A DNA stretch of 58,749 bases from Pedobacter frigidisoli (GTDB lineage: Bacteria; Bacteroidota; Bacteroidia; Sphingobacteriales; Sphingobacteriaceae): the NCBI RefSeq assembly GCF_004331675.1, contig NZ_SJSN01000021.1, positions 1 through 58,749 of the forward strand, in the 5' to 3' direction. Under the pieces are notes generated by a model, which had not been told where the DNA came from, did no database searches, and saw nothing but the letters and a program-made list of their open reading frames with translations. Positions within the stretch are counted from its first letter, which is position 1. Each line of letters opens with the position of its first letter. Positions 52,901-58,749 of this stretch are shown piece after piece. A program made the translations under genes and the position numbers.

Positions 52901-53092
52901 AAATCTTTTTAAAAGATTTTCATTTTTAATATAATAGTAAATCTCAAAATGCGGAGTTTGTAGTACCTTGAAATCGAGTTTTTTATACCTCACTTTATTT
53001 TGACCAAAATACTGCGCTTGAACAGAAAAAGAAACAATAAGCAGGAGCAACAATGGAACATATCGCTTCAAAAAAGTAGAGCTTATTTTCAT
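49916..53092 (-). CDS. Peptidase-MA-like / TolB-propeller / outer-membrane barrel protein
   Basis: Start placed at ATG 53092 (MKISSTFLKRYVPLLLL), 1058 residues with a Sec signal; an ATG 27 bases upstream adds nine residues. Residues 30-180 form a gluzincin-type peptidase with H140-E141-x-x-H144 (HELVHAFQYH) and a downstream EGMAEY. Several WD40/TolB-like blades follow (ALSPDGKYVAFMSEKD, YSPDGKKIVFSSDRA). The last third (about 620 on) looks like a BamA/Omp85-like beta-barrel with GYPYLIRGYEANS and a C-terminal strand. Function unknown; surface protease or assembly factor. Confidence 0.75.
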   Translation of the reverse strand: MKISSTFLKRYVPLLLLLIVSFSVQAQYFGQNKVRYKKLDFKVLQTPHFEIYYYIKNENLLKRFSQDAETWYKMHQEVFRDTFLKKNPLILYNNHPDFQQTTVLNGEVGIGTGGVTEALKNRIVMPVMELNSQTRHVLGHELVHAFQYHILLEKDSISLENVGQTPSWMVEGMAEYLSIGKKDAFTSMWMRDAMLNRDIPSLKDLTNSNKYFPYRYGQAFWTYIGSQYGDTTIVPLFKNTAKYGYENAIRYTFGYDDKTLSGLWKNAIDAHYKPMLKADSSQIKITGTKIIDNKNAGSMNVAPALSPDGKYVAFMSEKDLFGIDLFLADAKSGKILRKLSSQISNGHIDDFNFIESAGAWSPDSKQFAFSIFSHGKNQMMIINVANGTTVSQTAMDQVAQFGNLTWAPNGKDIAFSGMVEGQSDIFSYNLDTKLVTQITNDVYSDYAPSYSPDGKKIVFSSDRASIQAKSINAVLPINLAVYDIAAKSVSNLDVFPGANNLNAQFSSNSQNIYFLSNRDGFRNLYKYNFSDNSVDQLTDYFTGISGITEFSPAISISNTDDIVYSYYRYQRYTLYNAKLSSFKAKRIGNQEENFDAAILPPMENIGVNIINSNLNNFDRFEKIVADSMRTVPYTPKFRLDYLANSGVGVSTSRFGTGVSGGIVGMFSDILGTNQIIANLSVNGEIYDFGGLVGYINQKSRINWGAAISHIPYVSGLTTYAYEKLPGSNSTSTDVLNQRTDIIRTFEDQVQVFGAYPFSKIHRFELGGAFSHYSYRIDRYSTYYDPTTGYYLGSERRKVSNDEASADIGIPLNSFTLYSLNAGFVGDNSIFGLTGPLDGFRYRLSGEKYFGTYNFAGATVDLRKYWRAKPVTIAARSYNVMRIGKDADRLYPMYIGYPYLIRGYEANSIYKTQSNTSSQSFDIDQLSGSKIAVFNFEVRLPFTGPKKLTAIPSKFLFSDLNLFFDAGVAWTNNTKVKFKSEPTFVDEPLLDANGQPVLDKNNKPVTYQTTTERVPAISVGISLRVNVFGYFVIEPYYAIPFQRKDVKGGVFGLTFAPGW

Positions 53093-53257
53093 ATGTATAA
53101 TTTTAGTAATGGTGTTCAATAATAAACGAAAATGAATTTGTAAGAGATTTGGAAACTAAAAATAGTAATTGTTTAATTTACTATTTAAAATTTAACACTT
53201 TTAAGCGTGCTTAAAGGTGAATATTTTTATTAAATCCTGAATTATAAGCTAATGGCG

Positions 53258-55699
53258 TTAGTTTTCTCCATTATTCTTCTTTTCACGCTCTTCCTGGCGC
53301 TGCTTTCTTTTCAACTCACGTTCTTCTTTTTTGGTTAAAGGAACTGCAATTGCAGGTTGGTTTTGAACAGGTTCTGTTTTCTTTTCTTCCTTTTTAACCT
53401 CGGGCTCAACAGCTGTTGGTGTAACAGTTTCTGGAATTTCAGGAATAAATTCCGTTGAATCTACAACAACACTGTCGGTGGTAGTTGTATCCCTTACAAA
53501 CTGAGGACTAGGACAGTTGTATGTTCTGGTAATTTCAACAGTAGCTTTTGGAAAGGGACCGTAAGTATATCCTGATGTAGGATCTAAATACACTTTCTCC
53601 ATAAATTTGGCGAATATTGGTAATGCAGTTCGAGAGCCTTCTCCCTGTTCTCCGTTTTTAAAATGAGCGGTTCTTTCATCGCAACCCACCCAAACTCCAG
53701 TTACCAAATCTTTAGTTAGTCCCATGTACCAAGCATCTACATAATCTGATGAGGTACCGGTTTTACCACCAATCTGATTATTTTTCTTGAATAAATTAGG
53801 CCACTCCCAAAGCGCTTGAGAAGTTCCTCGAGGCTCTTCCATGCCGCCACGAAACATATAGGTCATTAGCCATGCGATTTCTTCGGTTAATACTCTCTTT
53901 GTTTTAGGCTTAAATTCATCAATTAAATTGTTATCCTGATCAGTAATTTTTTCTACTAAAATAGGATCTGTTTTAATACCTTTATTCATGAAAGTGGCAT
54001 AAGCCTTAACCATTTCGTAGACACTTACATCATTTGGGCCTAAACTTACAGAAGGCACAGATTCTAAATGACTATCGATTCCACATATGTGAGCATATTT
54101 TACCACATTATCCCATCCAACTTTTTCAGTAACCTGTGCGGTGATGGTATTTACCGATCTTGCCATTGCCCAACGCAAACTCATTTCCTGGTAGGTAACG
54201 CTATAATCGGCATTTTTCGGCTCCCAATATTTTGTTTCTCCTTTATCTTGATAGGCAATTTTAACTGGTTTGTCGGTAAATTTATCACAAGGACTCATAC
54301 CTTGCTCTAATGCAGTTAAATAAGCGAAAGGCTTAAAAGTAGATCCTGCTTGGCGTTTTGATTGATTAACGTGATCGTATTTGAAGAATTTATGATCGAT
54401 ACCACCAACCCAAACCTTAATTTTACCACTGGCAGGTTCCATTGTCATCATACCCGTATTTAAAATCTTTCCGTAGTAACGAATCGAATCTAGCGTTGAA
54501 AATAAGGTGTCGCGATCGCCTTTATAGGTAAAGATTTGCATCCTTTTCTTCTTATTGAAATATGCTTCTACAGAATCTGGTTGGCTTCGGAATTTTTTTT
54601 GCAGCAAGGCATAAATCGGTAAGTTTTTCATTGCCCTATCAGGATAATTCACCTTTTGCTTTTCAGAATCGTACCAGGGATCTTCGTTCCCCCAAACACT
54701 ATAAAATCTGCGTTGCAGAGTTTTCATTTGCTCTGCAACAGCTTCCTCTGCATATTTTTGAAGTTTCGAATCAATAGTGGTATAGATTTTTAATCCATCT
54801 TCATAAAGATCATAACCATTATCTGTAGCCCATTTTTCTAAATATTTGGCAACTGCGGCTCTTAAATAAGAATCTCCATCGCTACCATCCTGCATTTTCC
54901 CTTCCTTGAGTTTTACTGGTTCTTTTGATAATTCTGCCAAGCTATCCTTACTCAAATACTTGTACTTAAACATTTGCGCAAGCACCACATTTCTTCTTTC
55001 TAAAGCCTTTGCTGGGTTTTTAGTAGGGTTGTATAAGCTAGTGCCTTTCAACATTCCAACTAACATAGCGGCATCATTGGTTGATAATTCCTTGGCTTCC
55101 TTATCAAAATAAATTCTACTTGCAGTTTTTATCCCATAAGCATTATTTCCAAAGGAAACGGTGTTGAGATACATCGTAATGATGTCGTTCTTAGAATAGT
55201 TAGATTCCAGTTTAACGGCTGTCATCCATTCCTTTAGCTTCACAATAAGCGTTCTTACTAATGGAATTTTGATCAATAATCCTTGAGATTTATTGTATCT
55301 AGTTCGATATAAGTTTTTGGCTAATTGTTGGGTAATGGTACTTGCTCCACCATCTTTACCCAAACCAATTACAGCTCTACCAACGGCTTGGGCGTCGATT
55401 CCCCAATGTTTATAGAAACGAACATCTTCAGTAGCGACAAGTGCATTAATTATACTGTGTGAAATTTCCTCATAATTTACTGGAGTTCTATTTTCCTTAA
55501 AATACCTGCCAATTAGCTTTCCATCCGATGTGTAAAGTTCGGAACCTACACGAAGCGTTGGTGTTTTAATATCCCTAACACTTGGAGAATACCCAAAAAG
55601 CCACAGAAAATTAAGTTGAAGCGCTGAGAAAAAAATTATTATAAAAAATAAAAATATAAGGGAATATCGTAAGTACTTGTTTTTTATCTCTTTAAACAT
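53258..55699 (-). CDS. Penicillin-binding protein 1A (class A)
   Basis: 813 residues. A membrane helix (about 11-33), then the glycosyltransferase-51 domain with catalytic Glu91 in ALVATEDVRFYKHWGID and GGASTITQQLAKNLY; then the transpeptidase with Ser453 (RQAGSTFKPF), SVN (MARSVNTI) and Lys646 (GGKTGTSSD). The C-terminal tail after about 760 is Lys/Glu/Arg-rich and disordered. It polymerises and cross-links peptidoglycan. It is divergent from ppk2 and precedes the TolB-like and metallo-beta-lactamase genes on the same strand. Confidence 0.95.
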   Translation of the reverse strand: MFKEIKNKYLRYSLIFLFFIIIFFSALQLNFLWLFGYSPSVRDIKTPTLRVGSELYTSDGKLIGRYFKENRTPVNYEEISHSIINALVATEDVRFYKHWGIDAQAVGRAVIGLGKDGGASTITQQLAKNLYRTRYNKSQGLLIKIPLVRTLIVKLKEWMTAVKLESNYSKNDIITMYLNTVSFGNNAYGIKTASRIYFDKEAKELSTNDAAMLVGMLKGTSLYNPTKNPAKALERRNVVLAQMFKYKYLSKDSLAELSKEPVKLKEGKMQDGSDGDSYLRAAVAKYLEKWATDNGYDLYEDGLKIYTTIDSKLQKYAEEAVAEQMKTLQRRFYSVWGNEDPWYDSEKQKVNYPDRAMKNLPIYALLQKKFRSQPDSVEAYFNKKKRMQIFTYKGDRDTLFSTLDSIRYYGKILNTGMMTMEPASGKIKVWVGGIDHKFFKYDHVNQSKRQAGSTFKPFAYLTALEQGMSPCDKFTDKPVKIAYQDKGETKYWEPKNADYSVTYQEMSLRWAMARSVNTITAQVTEKVGWDNVVKYAHICGIDSHLESVPSVSLGPNDVSVYEMVKAYATFMNKGIKTDPILVEKITDQDNNLIDEFKPKTKRVLTEEIAWLMTYMFRGGMEEPRGTSQALWEWPNLFKKNNQIGGKTGTSSDYVDAWYMGLTKDLVTGVWVGCDERTAHFKNGEQGEGSRTALPIFAKFMEKVYLDPTSGYTYGPFPKATVEITRTYNCPSPQFVRDTTTTDSVVVDSTEFIPEIPETVTPTAVEPEVKKEEKKTEPVQNQPAIAVPLTKKEERELKRKQRQEEREKKNNGEN

Positions 55700-55840
55700 A
55701 TTGGTTAAGGTGATGTTTAGGTAAAAGGTATCGCGATAAATATAAAAAACTCTACATGCAAATTAGCGTATTTAATTTACTTATTTTTTAGTTCTATATT
55801 TAAATTATTGATACCTTATTTTTATAAATGACACATAAAT

Positions 55841-56719
55841 ATGAAAAACGAATTTAAAGGATTAATTGTACAAAAAAATAAAAAATTTTCAATTAAGGAT
55901 GCTAAAACGGACTTCGTTGGTAGTTATAATAAGGAAAAGGCTAAAGATGCTTTAGTGAATTCAAAAATTGAGATCAATCATCTCCAAGAAACATTATATG
56001 CATCGGCAACACATTCTATATTGATTATTTTTCAAGCTATGGACGCCGCAGGAAAAGATAGTGCAATAGAACATGTAATGAGTGGATTAAACCCTCAAGG
56101 TTGCCAAGTTTTTAGCTTTAAGGTTCCTACATCCGAAGAATACGAACACGATTTTTTGTGGAGACATTACAAAGCGCTACCAGAACGGGGACGAATAGGG
56201 ATACACAATCGCTCGCATTACGAAAATGTTTTGGTTTGCAAAGTACATCCTGAGTATATCTTAAGTGAGAATATACCAGGTTTTGATGATGTTAAGAAAA
56301 TCAACAAAAATTTTTGGAAGCAACGCTACCAAAGCATTAGAAATTTTGAGGAACACCTTACTGCAAATGGAACGGTAATTTTAAAATTCTTTTTAAATGT
56401 GAGTAAGGCTGAGCAAAAATTGAGATTTTTGGATAGGATAGAAGACCCTACAAAGAATTGGAAATTTTCTTCTGGTGATATTAAGGAAAGGGCTTTATGG
56501 GACGATTATATGAAAGCGTATGAAGATGCGATTAACCAAACCAGTACGAAAGAGTCGCCATGGCACATTATTCCTGCCGATAAAAAATGGTTTGCCAGAC
56601 TAGCTATAAGTGAAATTATTGAAGATAAGTTAAAAAGCTTAAACTTGAAATTTCCAGTTTTAGGAGAGGAAGAAGTGGCAAAACTTGGGGAAACCAAATT
56701 GGCCTTAATGAGTGAATAA
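55841..56719 (+). CDS. ppk2: Polyphosphate kinase 2 family protein (class III-like)
   Basis: 292 residues. P-loop kinase fold with Walker A-type FQAMDAAGKDSAIEHVM (about 65-80), lid/basic residues in LWRHYKALPERGRIGIHNRSHYENVLV and Walker B-like TVILKFFLNVSK. It follows the Cytophaga-type PPK2 closely from memory (YASATHSILIIFQAMDAAGKD, NWKFSSGDIKERALWDDY), a class III group that phosphorylates AMP and ADP with polyphosphate. It may regenerate nucleotides from polyphosphate made by the ppk1 product. No Pho-box-like hexamers are visible in front of it. Confidence 0.9.
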   Translation: MKNEFKGLIVQKNKKFSIKDAKTDFVGSYNKEKAKDALVNSKIEINHLQETLYASATHSILIIFQAMDAAGKDSAIEHVMSGLNPQGCQVFSFKVPTSEEYEHDFLWRHYKALPERGRIGIHNRSHYENVLVCKVHPEYILSENIPGFDDVKKINKNFWKQRYQSIRNFEEHLTANGTVILKFFLNVSKAEQKLRFLDRIEDPTKNWKFSSGDIKERALWDDYMKAYEDAINQTSTKESPWHIIPADKKWFARLAISEIIEDKLKSLNLKFPVLGEEEVAKLGETKLALMSE

Positions 56720-56727
56720 ATAAAAAA

Positions 56728-57103
56728 AATGCAGGTCTATAAGCCGGGTTCTGTTTCTCGATTGCTCAAGATTTCTATCATTTATCCACTATAAACGTTG
56801 CCGTTTATCTCTAACGACCTACCCACTAACATCGGACGGGCAGCCCTACATGCGTTAGCCTATTTGGTCTTTCAACTCTCGGGGTTTACAAACCACCGCA
56901 GTCGCCTGCAATGCTCGTGCGCTCTTACCGCACGTTTTCACCCTTTCCCAAGTTACCTCGGGCGGTATATTTTCTGTTGCACTAATCCGTAATTCAAGTT
57001 TTCATTCTTGAATTCCTTTCCGTTAGAAAGCGAGATGCCCTGTGTTGCCCGGACTTTCCTCTCTTCCGATTTTACTCGGAACAGCGATAGAACAACCTGC
57101 ATT
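56728..57103 (-). ncRNA. rnpB: RNase P RNA (class A)
   Basis: On the minus strand the RNA begins with AATGCAGGTTGTTCTATCG, contains the universal core GAGGAAAGTCCGGGCAACAC, and ends near ACCCGGCTTATAGACCTGC, which pairs with the 5' end to close helix P1 (GCAGGT/ACCTGC). Length is about 370 nt. A run of Ts follows its 3' end and serves as a stop. This covers the gap between ppk2 and the cytochrome c gene; open frames in it are artefacts. Confidence 0.95.
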
Positions 57104-57160
57104 TTGCGCAAAGATGCTTGTTTTTGACCACAAAGCCACCATGAAGATTAAGAATTTTGA

Positions 57161-57583
57161 TTATTTACAGTTTTGTAGTTGCGTAGAAACTTCAGTGTAT
57201 GGTACGAATCCTTGTTTATTTCCGAATGAATTGGTCACGTAAACCATCACTTGAGCTACATCAATATCTGCTAATTCAGGGAATGCAGGCATTTTTTCTT
57301 TGTATTCCTTACCGTGGATAATTAACGACTCATTAGCGCCATTTTTGATGATACAAGCCAAACGATTTTTGTTGGTTTTTAAGAAAACTGAATCTGTTAA
57401 CGGAGGTGCAAGCTGACCTAAACCTTCACCATTTTCGCCATGGCAGTTTTGACATTTAGCTTTGTAAATATCCTTGCCATTCGACATATAGTTTTGCAAA
57501 TCGATGGTTTCCTGGTTTTGGCAAGAAACGATAATCGCAACAATCGAAAGCAGAAAAATGAAATTGATGATGTATTTGCGCAT
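57161..57583 (-). CDS. Cytochrome c lipoprotein (monoheme)
   Basis: Start placed at ATG 57583 (MRKYIINFIFLLSIVAIIVSC), 140 residues with a lipobox (Cys21). The longer frame to 57670 starts inside an interspersed repeat and is unlikely. The mature part has one heme-binding CQNCHGENGEGLG and the distal Met in KEKMPAFPEL. Type C4/C6 cytochrome domain. It is 32 nt downstream of the repeat that separates it from the SCO gene, so it probably takes part in the same respiratory function (oxidase assembly or electron transfer). Confidence 0.88.
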   Translation of the reverse strand: MRKYIINFIFLLSIVAIIVSCQNQETIDLQNYMSNGKDIYKAKCQNCHGENGEGLGQLAPPLTDSVFLKTNKNRLACIIKNGANESLIIHGKEYKEKMPAFPELADIDVAQVMVYVTNSFGNKQGFVPYTEVSTQLQNCK

Positions 57584-57604
57584 GGATGTTTTGTTAAAAA
57601 TAAT

Positions 57605-57686
57605 CGTCATTTCGAGCGGAATAAAATGCAGCCGAGAAATCTTTTCAATTAGTTTCAAAGATTTCTCCACTTCGGTCGAAATGACG
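57605..57686. repeat. Palindromic repeat CGTCATTTCGA ... TCGAAATGACG
   Basis: The ends CGTCATTTCGA (57605-57615) and TCGAAATGACG (57676-57686) are perfect reverse complements. Inner parts GAGAAATCTTTT and AAAGATTTCTC also match each other, so the unit of about 82 bp forms a long hairpin. I recognise this element as highly repeated between genes in Sphingobacteriaceae and Flavobacteriaceae. It lies between the SCO and cytochrome c genes. Confidence 0.75.
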
Positions 57687-57701
57687 ACTAAAATTATAAT
57701 T

Positions 57702-58352
57702 CTACTTTTTATATTCTGCTAATAAAACTGGAATATCCTTTTTCAATTGTTCCACCTGGTCTTCTTTTGTACCATCATAAGCGCCACGGATTCGTCTATC
57801 CTTATCAATTAAAACCAAATAACCTTGGTGGATGTAACCATCTTTTGCAGTGCTGTCTTCGCCAACTGCAACTAAATAATTTTTCTCAGCTAAAGTGTAA
57901 ACACTGTCTTTACTTCCATAAAGAAATTGCCATTTTGGACCATCAACTCCTAATTTTTGAGCATATTTTTTTAGAACGTAGGGTCTATCGTATTTAAAAT
58001 CGATAGTATGCGACACAAACATTATATCAGGATTGGTTTTAAACTCTTTGTAAACCGTCATTAAATTGCGGTGCATAGTTGGGCAAATGGTAGTACAAGA
58101 AGTAAAAAAGAAATCAGCTACATATACTTTTCCATCAGTCGCTTTATTGGTTGTAACCACACTATCCTGATTTAAAAAAGACCAATTTGGGATGGTTTGG
58201 TAAACGGTATCAATCTTTTCTACGCCAGCCGCATCCTTAACGGTTTCAGCATGACGTTCTCCGTAAAATGGCAGTTTCTTTTCTTGCTGACAAGATGAAA
58301 GTATGGTAATGGATAGCAAGCAAATGGCTATCGAAGAAATAATTTTATTCAT
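57702..58352 (-). CDS. SCO1/SenC family copper chaperone lipoprotein
   Basis: 216 residues, lipobox SSC (Cys21). Thioredoxin-like domain with copper-binding Cys pair in FTSCTTICPTMHRN (CxxxC) and the third ligand His in MFVSHTIDFKYDRP. SCO proteins insert copper into the CuA centre of cytochrome c oxidase or act as thiol reductants. It lies upstream of the cytochrome c gene on the minus strand. Confidence 0.92.
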   Translation of the reverse strand: MNKIISSIAICLLSITILSSCQQEKKLPFYGERHAETVKDAAGVEKIDTVYQTIPNWSFLNQDSVVTTNKATDGKVYVADFFFTSCTTICPTMHRNLMTVYKEFKTNPDIMFVSHTIDFKYDRPYVLKKYAQKLGVDGPKWQFLYGSKDSVYTLAEKNYLVAVGEDSTAKDGYIHQGYLVLIDKDRRIRGAYDGTKEDQVEQLKKDIPVLLAEYKK

Positions 58353-58457
58353 GATATTTTATTAAAGTGTAAATATACAACCTCTGCTTTGTTAAAGCCT
58401 CACCCTGTGAAAGTTTGAGGTAATTTTTGTTTTCCTGCAAATCCCTCTCATCTGGAG

Positions 58458-58749
58458 CTAATCTTTACACACATCTTTATATTTCATTATTTCGGCATAC
58501 ACTACAAATTGTAGGTTGAATTTATCGAAGCCATCTTTGATGGTAATGTATCCAGGTGGACCGTGAGATTTGTATCCGCTCCATCCCGCCAATCTGGCTA
58601 ATAACCAAGTTCCCCAGGCAAGCGTATGCTTTTTGTAGGGGTTTTTCTGCAACTCGGTTGCGCCTTCTACCCGCTGCCTTACTACGTCTAGATAATCCAA
58701 TTGGTGAGGTGTGAATACTTCTTCCACCTGCATCATCTGGTCGTTTAGC
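58458..58749 (-). CDS. IS4-family transposase, C-terminal fragment (right edge)
   Basis: The frame is open to the window end and continues upstream of the ATG at 58736, so the gene is partial. TLAWGTWLLARLAGWSGYKSHGPPGYITIKDGFDKFN is the C-terminal block of IS4-type transposases (W-x-x-A-R-L-G-G-W-x-G-Y, then G-x-G/P-P-G-x-I-T). The catalytic Glu of the YREK region would lie outside or near the edge and cannot be checked. The element runs to the right, its far inverted repeat is not in view. Confidence 0.75.
   Translation of the reverse strand, partial: LNDQMMQVEEVFTPHQLDYLDVVRQRVEGATELQKNPYKKHTLAWGTWLLARLAGWSGYKSHGPPGYITIKDGFDKFNLQFVVYAEIMKYKDVCKD

Noticed and set aside
56798..57242. Plus-strand open frames over the RNase P RNA
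   Set aside because: The conserved RNase P core and P1 pairing explain this stretch; the frames have no coding features.
57584..57670. N-terminal extension of the cytochrome c
   Set aside because: It is translated from a palindromic repeat and would destroy the lipoprotein signal position.

Overview
The window looks like the chromosome of an AT-rich Bacteroidota bacterium, most likely Sphingobacteriaceae and close to Pedobacter. The support is a SusC/SusD pair, promoters of the TAnnTTTG type, a Gln-variant (GOB-type) B3 metallo-beta-lactamase, DUF4142, DUF5689, DUF4890 and DUF983 proteins, and palindromic intergenic repeats that I recognise from this family. Most genes are chromosomal housekeeping genes. 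Mobile DNA is visible only at the two edges: the 3' end of a group II intron (1-297) and the end of an IS4-type transposase (58458-58749).

Layout. 1-442: group II intron end, terminator, tRNA-Ser(UGA). 537-4976: cell-envelope genes (YihY, thioesterase, MltG, PASTA protein, and divergent Ddl). 4996-11104: Crp-like regulator, DUF983, a lipoprotein, CutC, a glycosylasparaginase-like enzyme, and an omega-amidase plus aminotransferase pair. 11388-14346: a TetR-controlled SDR/DUF2798/FabF unit with two matching operators. 14416-16974: orphan histidine kinase and YceH. 17235-20970: molybdenum aldehyde oxidoreductase PaoABC, then a previously unmarked relic of an alcohol dehydrogenase with most of its middle deleted. 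21409-25700: subtilisin-like protease, DUF4142, GNAT, YajQ, histone-H1-like protein. 25727-33696: ppk1-ppx, then pgl, zwf, gnd and a polyphosphate-glucokinase-like ROK protein. 33861-35079: a sterol-desaturase/AGMO-like gene that looks split by a frameshift. 35455-45342: SusC, SusD and DUF5689, then a calcineurin-like phosphoesterase, a glycerophosphodiester phosphodiesterase and an SGNH hydrolase. 45334-47065: bioD-bioF. 47139-48932: DUF4890, then a LexA-like XRE/S24 repressor divergent from a degenerate GIY-YIG protein with a three-operator region between them. 48988-55699: metallo-beta-lactamase, a peptidase/TolB-propeller/barrel protein, PBP1A. 55841-58749: PPK2, RNase P RNA, lipoprotein cytochrome c, SCO protein, transposase fragment.

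The most interesting signal is a phosphate theme. Upstream of both ppk1 and susC there is TTAACA-N5-TTAACA (11-bp period) followed 9-10 nt later by a near-consensus -7 element. This is the direct-repeat layout of a Pho box. The SusCD locus encodes a phosphodiesterase, a phosphoesterase and an esterase. I infer a phosphate-starvation-controlled system that captures phosphodiesters (deacylated phospholipids, glycerophosphodiesters or similar polymers) at the outer membrane and dismantles them outside the cytoplasm. The same window carries PPK1, PPX, PPK2 and a polyphosphate-glucokinase-like ROK protein beside the oxidative pentose phosphate genes, so phosphate storage and polyphosphate-driven sugar phosphorylation may be linked here. 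All calls come from reading the sequence; no database search was run.
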